A stretch of 64,000 nucleotides of DNA from NCBI RefSeq assembly GCF_000237925.1, contig NC_031501.1, forward strand, positions 3,422,505-3,486,504. The letters are read 5' to 3'. The DNA comes from Schistosoma mansoni (Eukaryota > Platyhelminthes > Trematoda > Strigeidida > Schistosomatidae). How positions within the stretch are numbered: position 1 is the stretch's first letter; the number at the start of each line of letters is the position of its first letter. Positions 12,315-23,696 of this stretch are shown piece after piece. Under the pieces are notes generated by a model that saw only the letters and a program-made list of their open reading frames with translations, made no database searches and was not told the origin of the DNA. The position numbers and the translations under genes are program-made.

Positions 12315-13284
12315 CGGCAGTCTGGCTACTCGACTACGCGAGTTCAAGCCAGTTTGAGAGCTATGCGTGGATATGTGTATCATATAATCTAAGTGACTGC
12401 ATTCACTCCAGGGTCATATGGTTACTGGAATCAGCAGCTGTCATATATCATTTAGGAGACTGGTTGATTTGAATATGAAGATATAAAACTTAAAACGCAG
12501 AAAATCTAAGAGTTTATCGTCCATACAAACTAATAAACTATCAATTTAGTACGTATTCCATACAGTGTAAGGAAACTCAAAAGCAAGAATAACAGGGAGA
12601 CGAAGGTGGTTAGAAGGAAAACGGAAACACACTGATGGGATGCAACAATAATAACTTTAAATAAGTTGCAAAACGTCTATCAGGAAAAGCCGATTCAAAT
12701 GGTAGATTATAATCCAAGAGCGTGTACGTGTTTGTCAAGTTTCCGCTTAAAGCTAGCTACTATTGAGGATTTCCTCAATAGAACTAGAGGAACATTCCAA
12801 ATAAGGCAAACTGGTGATGGGAAAACATGAAAGCATCCCTAGGTTTTTGCTCTTTGATGTTCATAGTTCAAGCTGACCTTGACCAATGCACACACGGTTA
12901 TTATACGGTGAAAGCCCAATGCCTATGTGCAACAAACGTGGTGCTGAAAAGTGAAAGAGGAAGAAAGAGAAGAAGCGAAACAGATGACATGAATAATGAA
13001 CAACGTTTGATAGTTCCCGGTGGATCAAATAAGGATAATCAGAAGGTAGAGCACAAACCATTTACTATCACCAGAATAAGCAATCGCTAGAGAAACTAAG
13101 AATAGATAACATAAATAAAATGTGGTGTACGGTGAAGTGTTCCAATTATTAATAGATGAAGAGAGAGGTGAAAAAAATATTAAGGAGTGAATGTTTCACT
13201 TCCTGACTCCATATGACTAAACGATACTTATGTTAAATAGGTTTATATCCTACTTGCTTCGTATATACTGTAGCCGTCTGTTGC
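12315..13284. other. Intergenic stretch, no supported gene
   Basis: One open frame (12827-13090, plus, 87 residues) has a Lys/Arg-rich middle and no recognised domain, no splice partner and no codon pattern setting it apart from chance. The stretch at 12340-12480 may be a decayed tRNA-SINE. Confidence 0.4.
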
Positions 13285-15520
13285 CCTTCTAGAGTTACTG
13301 CCGACTCCAAGTCCGGGTAAGGAAAGGAGGTTAGGAATGAGGTCAGTAATCCTATCTCATATAAACACAACCTTTCTAAAATAGACTCTTACAATAATAA
13401 TCAGTTTAAACCACTTAAAATCCGCCCTGGCAGTTGAGGGATCCTCATTCATAGGAATTTGACGCCTCTTGACGACAGTCGAGATTTTCCGGAAGCCGTG
13501 TGACCCATGCTCCTTCTAACAGCCAGGGCAACAATAATGTAGGTAAATTGAATTTCTGGAAAATGTGGGAGACTGGAAGGACCAGTCAAATATCTATGGA
13601 AACGCGGAGATGCAACTTGCTATTGAAACACGTTGAACCCGAATTGGACAGAAAAGATTGGCCTCAGGAGGGATTTTTGTGGCCCAGGATACGACTTCGA
13701 GTAGATCGTCTGAGTAATTGTTGTTGAATAACTGCTGTAGAAGTACGCATCCTGACTATTATCGCATACTATTATCGACTTTATCCGTGTTAGTGAATAA
13801 TGGAATTAAAATAAGCCAAATACGAGAATGGATTCTGAATATGTATATTTCATGCACTCATTATTGATTTGAACAGTCAGTCAAGGAGACGAAACAAAGA
13901 GGGGAGAACGAAGTAGATTGGAGAAGGTAAGTGAACTATCTCGATTTAATCAATCGTTAGTCAATATTTATAGTCACACAAAAAGAAGATACAGGCATAT
14001 AATGAGAAGGATAAGATAAACATACACATACGCTAATATAAAAGCAGTCAGGATTGATAAGTGGATAATTAACAAGGTCAAAACGTGACTCAAGAAGAAT
14101 GGATAACCTGGCCTGTCCAGAAGCTAGAATAGGTCATGTGGCTTGATATGGTAACTTACACTACAACATGCTGCTTTACTCTGGCCATCAAGAGGAAAAT
14201 GCTTCACACACTCAGGGACTTGCTCTGATGTGGCCCGAAGAAGCACGAAACGCACTTAGAGGATGCAAATCTCATGGGTCCAAAATAATCTAAACGTCCT
14301 TCAAAACAAATAAGGAAAAGGTCATGATCAATGTCATCCAGTGTTTTGCATCCACCAGTGATATAAATGAAGACGATAGAAACAGAACAAATGTTCAATA
14401 CATACTTCCTTCGAGATACTAGCAAACTCAACCAATAAAAGATAACTCACAACAATAGGTTCCACGCTTTCTAGATCTACTGAAAGAAGAAAATACCATG
14501 AAGGACAGAGAGAGTCAATGCATAAGATGGACACAGCAACAAACATGCAAGTGAAGAGGAGCATTAGAGCTGACAAGCAAAAATACGCGGAATAGGCAAC
14601 AGCAACAACGCAAAAACCTGCACTACTATTAGAACCAGGAAACGTTTTCAGCAGAGTGTTAATGAATCTGGTGGATGACTCAGTAGACACAAAATTCCAG
14701 ATCAGCAGACCTGGTTCCATCAAGACAGGTCGAGCACTGGACAAATTGTAACACTGCCAACCAGTATCAGAATCAAAATTTACAGTACGAACGTCAAGAC
14801 AGCTCAAACTTGGCGAACTAATACAACTATTGTCAAAAAGGTACAAGTATTTCTAAACAATTGTATACACAAGATACTGAATGTCCGTAGAGCGGTTACC
14901 ATCAACAACAGCGTGTATTGGTATTGGTCATAACCACACTATTCTCGAAGCTGAAGATGAGATAACTGGAAAAATAGATATTCAAACTTAACATGAAGCG
15001 AAAGCCAGCAATGGTGAACGCGGAAACATTCATTCGAGAATCCATTGGATGGCATGGCTCAGCCCTGCATGCATGGTCGTTCTCATGTAACTTATTTCTT
15101 TTATTCACATTAAAAATATTGTTCTATTTCCAGCGTAAATGTGTCCTGCAGAAACGCCAAACATTGCATTACTGATTGTTACGATACGAGTCAGAATAGA
15201 TAACGATGTGACCTCCATGTAAGATCTTATATATCAAGTTTTCACATCATGCCAAAGATGCAATTTTGGGAATAGGTTTACTATGATATCAGTACTAATA
15301 ATGAACTAGGCCATAATTCTGCAAGACTACTGTGGGAGAAAATATATCAGCCACCAAGTGAAGAGGAAATTAGGAAGAGATGTTGGAAGTGGATAGGACA
15401 ATACATTGAAGAAATCACCAAACTACATCATTAGGCAAAAGCTAACTGATAATCCTGAAGGGGAAAAGAAAGGGAGAGGACCGATGAACACACTGTGTCG
15501 GTAATCGGGAACAGACTCTT
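13285..15520 (+). repeat. RTE-type LINE (SR2-like), long copy with a deletion and two insertions
   Basis: The pieces follow RTE order on the plus strand. At 13285-13530 lies the 5' leader ('cccatgctccttctaacagcc' region). At 13550-13735 lies the start of the endonuclease (MWETGRTSQISMETRR). At 14190-14410 the endonuclease continues (ENASHTQGLALMWPEEARNAL, then VIQCFASTSDINEDD). At 14460-14640 lies the linker before the reverse transcriptase (RSIRADKQKYAE). At 14720-14920 and 15325-15520 lies the C-terminal region (WEKIYQPPSEEEIRKRCWKW). The catalytic reverse-transcriptase core is missing between 14640 and 14720. About 450 bases (13735-14190) and 400 bases (14920-15325) of other DNA interrupt the element. 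Several stops confirm an inactive copy. Confidence 0.75.
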
Positions 15521-15576
15521 TTTGGTTGACATAGTATTCAATCTGAAAGAATCTTAACATCCCTGAAGATCTGTTT

Positions 15577-16803
15577 TTATCTGATCACATTGAAGAGAGT
15601 TAGGACCTCAATTACGTCTACTGGTGCGTTGAATTTGAACAGGATCAGTGGGTACATACCAGGGTGACTTCTTGTTAGTCTTGTGCATCCATGTGGTACA
15701 TGTGTCATATTGATAGCGTTAAGCAGCTTGTACGTGATATTTTTAGTGGTATATGTGTCCGGTATGTTAAACACGACTGCACCGATAGATGGTCTTATTA
15801 TTCCAAATAACTCTGACAGAACATGGTAAAGGAAATCATTTGTGTCGTTCATCTGATCTGGAATTTCTGCGAGGTTGAGGTTGATAAAATACTTAGGCGG
15901 ATCAAGAAAGTTTATGTCAACTGGCAACTTTCTTATGTCATCCATATGGTTGCAATGGCCATTATCATCATTGTTTACCAATAGAGTCGTCCACAGGTCT
16001 GTAATGTAGAGGACTCGCATAAGCGTTTCTGTTTCTGGATCGATCGAGTGGAACGACTTTTTAACACTGCCGGAAGTGGTGTCCGCAGTACTGTTAGACG
16101 GTGTTCTTTTCCCAGGTCTCGCTGGACGCCCGAAAGTTTGAGACTTTAGATTTTTCTAAGGCATGATTGGAAAGTGATCAGCAGCAGATGGACTGAAGAA
16201 TGCGTTGAAATAGAAGCAGAAGTGCAAAAACCAAGGTGCAGTGTTCAAAGTAGTTTGTAAATCAAACCTGTCTTTGAAATAAGTATCTGCAGGATCTAAA
16301 CTGAGGTTTGGACCGAAGAATAATTATCTAGGTGGTTAAGATACACGCTATTGCTCAGTTGAGCCCAAAGCAAGGTAATTGGGTAAATGGCGGTTTTAAA
16401 TTTCACTGCATATACAAATGTATCTATCCTTTCTGGATAGATCACGTAAAATTTCGTCCAAATGATAATATTTGGTTGCTTTACAACAGTGTTCCCAATG
16501 TATAAATATGCATGATTTCGTGTAAAACTTGACGGGAATGCTAGAATATGTGATTAATTCATGTGAAGGTAACTGGGAAATGTTATTAGGCGTCGAAAAC
16601 ATCGTACGAAATAATCTAATGCAATTAAGAGACTCGCCTGGGTTACACTCGCATTGAAGACATGAAGTAGACAGGAGTTCACATTTTGAATTACATACAG
16701 GATATTTTTCATTCAATTCTTGATTCAGCACAGAGTTGTAGGCTGAATTTGTATAGTTTTGAAAACAATTTAAGTCAGATACGTAGCATAGCCTGATGAA
16801 CAA
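15577..16803 (-). repeat. Probable LINE ORF1 remnant (Cys-rich finger plus RNA-binding-like region)
   Basis: Two minus-strand open frames follow each other. The upstream one (16803-16396, 135 residues) has a cysteine cluster, PVCNSKCELLSTSCLQCEC, resembling the PHD-like finger of some LINE ORF1 proteins. The downstream one (16020-15577, with a natural extension to about 16160) starts with a basic/Ser-rich linker (FGRPARPGKRTPSN) and ends with a compact alpha/beta-like region (IGAVVFNIPDT, HGCTRLTRSHPGMYPLILFK). Layout and wording fit a decayed LINE first open frame. I cannot name the family, and a single-copy host gene is not excluded. The frames are separated by stops, so no intact protein is expected. 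Confidence 0.4.
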
Positions 16804-16809
16804 TCCAAA

Positions 16810-18290
16810 AGAAACCTAAGATTACCGGAAATTTATTGTTCAAACACACTGTAAATTTCCGGCATTCGTATCTTTTGTTTGACCATGGAAAGCCGCAATA
16901 GAAAATTAAGCAGGAAATGGTCAAGTAAGTAAAACATTCTGATGAATATTTTCTGATGGAAAATAGTGTATAGTGATTAAGTAGGATAAATTTATGATTG
17001 ATAGTTGGTTTTGTCTTGCTTATAGGAGTGGATAGTATACAATCTAATGTGCGTCCATGTCACCTTGTGACTATACTAACGAATAGTAGATATTTTAAAA
17101 GACATATTACACAGGAGCATTTTCATGATGCTTATATTTGTTGAAGAACCGATTATTATCGTCGCTGAATAGGTATTTTTAAGTTAAGTTCAAATACTTG
17201 TCAAAATTGATATGAAGCAGCGAATGTTTATAATAATTGGCGAACATAAGCGATGATAGAAAGGAAAAAGAATAAGTATAGAATTCAAGAATAGAGATTG
17301 CAATAGTAGGTTGTGTTATTCAGAGTCTTACTTACAAGTGTGGATCACTAACGTAGATGGTCTATGTCGATTAGTTGGGGGGTCTACTCGAGTTAGACGG
17401 GAATGGTGTAAAGCCCTAGATAATCTCGAAGTTACATCTCACGATTAGTACCTAACGTGGGTTACCTTTCTGTCGTACCCAGGTACTGTAGCTGCTTTGA
17501 TGACCGTGCAACACAAATATTTTGGTAAGAGTAGGTACGAGAAACAGAGTACGACCACCACCGCATGCGCTGGTTCATGACGCGATTAATTGTCGCGCGT
17601 TGGTTATCCTCAACTTTGACGAGCATCGGTGAACTGTTCGATAATTTGGCAAGGGCCTAGTGACGTTTTACTGCTTTACAAGTTTCTTCTGAGATGGAAA
17701 TCACAAATGCGTTCACTTGTTTAATGACCCTATGAAGACAGACTGGGACATGTTAAACTATTTCCAACATCATACCGTAGATTATGAGATGAAGTAATGC
17801 AGGCTTATCGTATAGTAAGCGATGATTTGGTAATAATATGTTCCATACTTTTCTACCATCTAGGACTAATCAGGTGAGAGGATATTTTAGGAAACTTCGA
17901 AATCGCAACCACAATATTTCTTTCTGGATTTTGCTTCTCTCGTCAAGTGGTTAATTGATAGAATTCTCCACCCGAATAAGTAATATCAGTTTGACCATTT
18001 AATATACTCAAAGCTAGATTACTTCTTCACAGTACTACAAATTGCGAGAATCCACATAGGTTACTTGACCTCCTACCATTACTACTGATTATTGAAGATC
18101 GCCACCAACTGAAACCCTCAAAAAATTCAACCAATAGAAATCCAAAAAGAGATGTGGCGCGACCTCTAACTGGCAGCTGCCTGTAGTATTTTTTATCTTT
18201 GCCTGGTGTTGAATGTTGGATTGTCTTAATTTCAAACCTATGGTATTACTGACTGTTGTCTACTGTTTTCATTGGTAAATGTAAGTTCAT
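16810..18290. other. Intergenic, includes an unexplained less AT-rich patch
   Basis: No coding frame is supported. The patch at about 17330-17700 is visibly richer in G, C and CpG than its surroundings (for example gcatgcgctgg, gacgcg, gtcgcgcg) and matches no other part of the window by eye. It may be a piece of an element not otherwise present here. Confidence 0.4.
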
Positions 18291-18329
18291 TGAACGTGCT
18301 TACTGAGTCTTCGGCTCAGTTTCTCCTTG

Positions 18330-18720
18330 TTCTTTCCAGCTTTCTTTGCTCACGCTGCTTTTCCCGGTCCCCCAACATCTAAAATTTCGTCAGACTAGGT
18401 CTCTACAGAATGTCTTTTCAGAAATCTTGGCGATTGCCACGTTCGATCAAATATTTTCGCTCTCCGTTAGCTGTTGACGACAGCAGAATTTCTAAAGCCA
18501 TTCTCAAACAGTTGAATTTTAAACCAGTTATCAAAATGTCATTCCGTTTTAATCCATTACTACAGAAAACGGAGTCTATTAGGTTAGTACGTATATGGTG
18601 ACAAGAACTTTGTAGACAATTTTGTAGCATAATCAGTGATCCGAAGTGGCGAACATCCAATACGAATCTGATAATAAAGATCAATGTGCTCTCAGACAAT
18701 AGCCCTCCTGAAATTGAAGT
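18330..18720 (+). repeat. Possible LINE ORF1 fragment
   Basis: A 63-residue frame from 18410 (MSFQKSWRLPRSIKYFRSP start, then ILKQLNFKPVIKMSFRFNPL and SIRLVRIW) continues beyond a stop with RQFCSIISDPKWR-like sequence. The block FRFNPL...RLVR recalls the region of LINE ORF1 before its C-terminal domain. It is weakly supported. It is preceded by a pyrimidine-rich, GC-richer leader (18300-18400) of the kind found at LINE 5' ends. Confidence 0.3.
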
Positions 18721-20230
18721 TTCATATGGTATACCATAAACACTTGTAGCTTATCCTAATTTGTTCTAGATAACGGCCGTATCCTTATCTTGAAGACAGA
18801 AAATTTAAGCCTTCGAGAGACAATAGAAATCATTATCACACATACGGGGACCATTATGGCAGAATAGTTTACCGTTAACGTTTAGTAATATATGTTTATT
18901 AATTTCACACACAGTCTTTCTAGTTACTGGTACTGCTCATACTTTTTCACCTCACATATGTAAGGAGAAATGCAGCCCCTTCGAGTCATGTTTTCTCCAG
19001 AGTAATGTTTTAGTCTTATCAGTATTCTACTATGTTTCTTATTTCGCTTCTTTGTTTAGTGTTCAATAGAAAATATTGACATGGACTTTAGTAAAAAAGG
19101 GGTTCTTGTCCACCAATTTAGTTTAAACTCGGTCTCCATTAATTATTCCTAGATTTTGCTGCATTAATGCTTAGTTTTGAAGACTGCTTATCTAATTGTT
19201 AGACAGTGGAGTGCATGGTTTTTTTGTTAAAGTCGGCATAAAAGCTACTTTACAAACTTTCGACAGATTCTTAAGTTCTTCGTGGGTAGTTTTGTAAGGT
19301 ATTAATATCTAGGCTTTCAACATGTATATGGAAGGCTAAAATAATCTTAGCTCTTCGTAAAAAACAATCTGATAGTTGTGTTAGTTCACTAGTGGTTTTC
19401 GATTTCATACTCTTAGTATTGAGTTCACACTACTCTAGATAATTGGATCTTAGTCTAAATTACAGATATGTTGCTTCAGTGTTATTTATGCTTTAGTATT
19501 TCATCCATAGTTTTGCCTAGTTTATGAAATTGAATATTTTTAAACATAATACAGGCCAAAGTTTTGTAACCAGATGCAGGGTTATTTATTAGTCCTAAAC
19601 ATCACTTTCATGTTAACTTGATGGTCAATTTATGAAGTTAGTGAGGCTGATTCGCTTTGAGGTGCAGGCTTCCTGGTTGGGTTCAGTCAGTACTCTTAAC
19701 CGATAGTTGAAGTTGGGTGACATGACGTACAGTCGGTCACAGTAGTGAAGTTGCATCGATTATGTAAACCTAAATCTTGACATAAGCATCATTCCTAACT
19801 TTTCACACCTTGATCTCATTTGTTTTTTTTTTTGAGTCGTACTTTTGGGCTTCGATTCTTTTTGTACCATTATTAACATGCTTAGGCCATCAAGTAGTAT
19901 ACGATTCTAAATAATTTATCCTTCCTTTCCAATTTCGTGTTTGGCAGTAGTGGTGAAAAGAATGTAGTAGAATCTAGACTAACTTTATGGTCGCTAAAAT
20001 TTTTTATGTACTGAATGACATTGACCAAGAAAAATAAACTAGTGGTTGGCCCATATTATGGAAAATCTTTTGGTCAATGGTTTCTTTGGTGCGGTGCAGT
20101 CGGTGCATGTGTATGTCAGTCTGAGAAACCACATCTGTCAGTATAAATATAAAAATTTGATTCCATTGTAAATCAAGTTAGTATTTATGGTCTTTTTAGC
20201 TCCCTAAACAAATAATAAGTAAACTTTTTA
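18720..20230. other. Intergenic, no supported gene
   Basis: No recognised exon or LINE block. The stretch 19640-19800 ('ggttgggttcagtcagtac', 'gacatgacgtacagtcggtc') has the look of a dispersed schistosome repeat, but no second copy was found in this window. Confidence 0.4.
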
Positions 20231-20377
20231 AGTGTATCGTCCCTTCAATTCACTCAGTTCTGTTCCTTGTTTTTGGACTCCATGGTTTTATGTTCTTCAT
20301 AACATCTCTCATTTCGTCACATGTGGCACCATATCCTTAGGTTTTTTATGTAGTTTTTCCTGGCAAATAAAATGAAG

Positions 20378-20660
20378 TTACTTGCTCATAGTACGAAATA
20401 ATTTACAGTCGACTTCGATTTCTGATTCGTGTTGTCTAGATGCAAGTATCGTCCAGATGAAATGTGTTATTTTTAACTTAGTCTCTTTTTCGATATGTTC
20501 AATCTCAATTAGCTTTAATAATGTGTCTACAGAAGCACTTATATTCCGTATTCTGGCTAACAAGACTTCACTTAATTTCATTTTTTCACTGGTACTCGTT
20601 CAGAGATAATAGTCTCCTTGTTTAACGTCCCAGCCATAGATCTCCCGCCAGAATATTCAC
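20378..20660 (-). other. Unrecognised short frame, probably element-derived
   Basis: A minus-strand frame of 67 residues (20581-20378) is rich in charged and aliphatic residues with helix-like spacing (LLARIRNISASVDTLLKLI, then EKETKLKITHFIWTILA). Just upstream another short frame begins MAGTLNKETIISERVP. It may be an ORF1 or gag-like piece, or chance. No family can be named from what is visible. Confidence 0.25.
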
Positions 20661-20854
20661 TTATTGACTTTGAATAAGCGAATGATAATTTGGTTTTGAT
20701 AATACCCCGGTACGGGGCATTCTTTCAAACGCTTTGATCAGATAAGCAAACACGATTGAAATGCGTTTCGCTCTTCTTAAATGTAGTGTTTCTTTAGGAC
20801 TGGCATGTATCGCGCAGAACTGATCTTGTGAAGAACGTGTTGACCACTTCACTT

Positions 20855-20945
20855 ATTGAATGATGATGGACCGAAGCTTCATCGGCTGAGGTGGTTTAGA
20901 TATGTGCAGTCACCACCTACCCTCAATGTGCAATGTTGACTGAGT
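20855..20945 (+). repeat. Second RTE-like lineage, tiny fragment
   Basis: The translated LHRLRWFRYVQSPP matches the LRWFGHVLR block seen in the better copy at 25560-25610. Only about 90 bases are recognisable. Confidence 0.35.
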
Positions 20946-21277
20946 TAAGGAAAAGAATCTTAAATGCTTATGCACTTTACACTGAAAATGTTTACTCGCT
21001 AGTTTTTTAAATTTGTGCTTTGATACCAAGTAAAATAGATCGGATTTTCATACGAATGTAATGTTTTATTCTCTCTTAAGTCTTTTAAACCTTAATCAAA
21101 TCCATTATGCTCACAATAAGAATTCACCGCTTTGTAATTTGATACAAACTATGTCTTATGTGAAACGTGGCTACCCTATTACTTTTTGTCAAATCAGTAA
21201 TTCAGTTATCTACAGCTGTGGTGTCCCGATAACAATAGTGAATGGTAACTTTGGGATCCATTTATGGACCAATACTA

Positions 21278-21280
<3 letters not shown>

Positions 21281-21318
<38 letters not shown>
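21281..21318. repeat. (AT)n microsatellite
   Basis: Nineteen uninterrupted AT units. Similar shorter runs occur at 36053-36072 and 56867-56886. Confidence 0.95.
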
Positions 21319-21324
<6 letters not shown>

Positions 21325-21479
21325 CAAGTTGCCTTACCTCAACATAACAAGATAAACACCAAATTCATAAAAGCAGTTACTTTAATGGTAGAAATATATG
21401 AGAAAACTTTGCATATAAGGATATGATACAGGGAGGAAAATTGGTTCGTAGAAAGAAAGGTATAAAGTAATTTCATTCT

Positions 21480-21720
21480 CACGGTTCAAAGTATAATAGA
21501 GTGTATGCACCTACGCCATTGTGATTGGTTCTGAGCCATTTCACCCGAGTCTCCAACCACCAGTTACGATAGTCGCGAGGACCCCAACCAAGTAGTCTGC
21601 ATCGACCAACATTGCTCAAACCAGAAGTTAACGACTTTACAGACTGGTGTCACATGTTGGTTTGGCTGCCCCCAACTTTTTTCCATCCGTCTCCAACAAT
21701 AATCAACATTGTGCGCTATT
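21480..21720 (-). repeat. Second RTE-like lineage, 3' fragment
   Basis: The minus-strand translation gives blocks of a LINE C-terminus: GDGWKK-like start, HQSVKSLTSGLSNVGRCRL, then LGWGPRDYRNWWLE. The same end recurs at 46205-46450 and 57560-57990 (minus) and 50085-50420 (plus). Stops and frame changes show it is decayed. Confidence 0.65.
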
Positions 21721-22401
21721 GAATCAAATACTTTGTGTGTATAGTATACATTAACGTAGTTCATTATACTTATAATAAAATTGTTTAGCAACGTAAATAT
21801 CTTCTTTTTTGTTGTTGAGAGGAACGCTTGACATTGAATGATGTTATTTTCAAAGTTTCATACATTTCCATATAACGACGATTCTACCTGTCCACTATAC
21901 TGTTCATCTATGTTTATTGTATATAAATTATTAATTAAGTCTAATACATTGATAAACATGATCGATTCATAACCATTTTATGAATAAATTTATTAAACTT
22001 AACCCAACTATCTGGGTGAAAGAGAACAGGTAGTCAGTCAGTCAAATGCAACTTGGAACCTGACACATGCGTACATCGGTTCATATTTTCATGCCGTGTT
22101 AGCATAGGGAAATGAAATTGCTATGGCACATCTCAACAGTTAAGGTAGTAACAGTATTAGTGGTAATCGACGAGATTAGGTATCTAAGATATAATTCGAG
22201 AAGTATATATTAGTGAAATAATTAAAGGAAAACATATGAATTTAGAAGTTTAGAATACAAAGCATGATTGTCCGTGCACCATTGTTAACAATCTTGAGTC
22301 ATGCTATTCAGTTTCTAACTGTTGGATTGAACTCCAACTAGGTAGTCTGAACCTACCTACATGACTATCCAACAGTCAATTTCTTCATCTACAGATACAA
22401 T

Positions 22402-22937
22402 GTCTAGATTTGCCCCAAATGCCTTGGTACGGCCGAGAGTGGGGAGAGTCTGCTCTCCCTCTCGAAATGTTCTCATATGGCCACGCGAATATGTAGCCTC
22501 TGCCAGGGAAGTCCTACTCACTGCCTTCTCGTGGCGGAGGTGTTGTTCACAAAAGTGAGAGGACGAAAAGCGAATGTCCGGCGCTTTAACCGGGTTGGTG
22601 GATGTGGAGGATTCACCTAGGGGAGTTGGAAAACCCTGATTCCAAACCAATGGTGTACATGGGCTCCAGTATCCTGAAGGAACGAATGGCGTATGAACCA
22701 ACTGTTGGTCACCGGCTACCATGGGACTGTATCTCCTTACGATGCTCCACTGCCTTGTGGACTAGACCTTTAGGTCAAAGGCTCCGGGTGTGGCCCCCTA
22801 AGAAAACCACCTGCTTCAGTCTGGGCACCTGGGCAGTATCACAGCCCTCACACAAATCGAATGAGATTTGTGAGGCGCATATTTATGTGGTGCTTCCTTG
22901 TACCAATATTTATGTGTTTAAATAAACAAATAAATAT
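22402..22937 (+). repeat. Repeat family A, near full-length copy 1
   Basis: This is a GC-richer dispersed repeat. It runs from 'gccccaaatgccttggtac' through 'gattcacctaggggagttgg', 'accggctaccatgggac' and 'ctccgggtgtggccccc' to a (AAAT/AAAC)n tail at 22917-22937. The A-rich tail and variable 5' ends among six copies point to a non-LTR retroposed element or a LINE 3' end. The copies are 28998-29537 (-), 30035-30356 (+), 37250-37630 (-), 42172-42571 (+) and 60662-61168 (-). Both strands contain long open frames by base composition; I do not treat them as genes. Confidence 0.75.
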
Positions 22938-23670
22938 CTAGATTTGGCAGCTTCAAGGTTTTTTGCAACCTAATTGTACGTTAGCCACTTTTATGCGTCA
23001 AGGTAGTCAGTGTGTAGGTATACTTATTACATGTTCCAATCATCCTAGTCGATAAAAATTCACTACCTTAATGGACTGAGTACAATTCACAGTAGTAGGA
23101 TGGTGTGCGTACGCTTCTATTTTACTACCTCTGCTACAATTCGACATCACGATTCAAATACGCAAATTTTAGCCACTATCTACAAATTTCAACCCAAACC
23201 AGCAATCCACCCTGTATTACTGTGCAACCACAACATAGCCTGTGAAAGTAGATATACACAGACTTCAAGTAATTTATCATAGGTATCTTCAGAGCGCTGG
23301 TGATATTTGGTGGGTCCACTGACATGATACTCATTGTACTAGGTAGAAAAAATAAATCTGCTGATGACAAGGCTATAAACTTTCATCAGCTAAGATCACT
23401 AGATGTTTTATTCATTCTTAACTTTCGCCTCTCATTACGGCATACAATATTGACTGAGAGAAGTAAATTATAGAGGAGCTAAGATTAAGCGAATTCTGAC
23501 ATCACATCAGTGCGTAAAATTACTAACTGTTCTTTCAAGGCATTTCGAAAGTTGTAAACATTCAACTTAGTTAGGGCTTACGCAATATTCATAAAATCAA
23601 GTGTAATGAATTGATTCTCAAAATCATTAGCTTTTCTGTTGTCATCATCTATTTTAGTGTCGATATATTT

Positions 23671-23696
23671 TTCACATTCTAGATATAAACAGATCG
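23671..23696 (+). promoter_or_regulatory. Candidate 3' splice acceptor just upstream of PRMT3 start (cis or spliced-leader)
   Basis: The sequence ttcacattctag followed by 14 bases and then the ATG at 23697 has the form of a 3' splice site. It could accept an upstream 5'UTR exon or the schistosome spliced leader. No matching 5'UTR exon was identified. This is an inference from position and motif only. Confidence 0.4.

Noticed and set aside
12827-13090. 87-residue plus-strand frame as a small secreted protein
   Set aside because: The hydrophobic start is short, there is no recognisable domain or splice context, and a comparable frame exists on the opposite strand. Chance is the simpler reading.
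22357-22722. 121-residue frame antisense to family A as a gene
   Set aside because: It is part of a dispersed repeat with six copies in the window. The frame is broken in copies 3 to 5.
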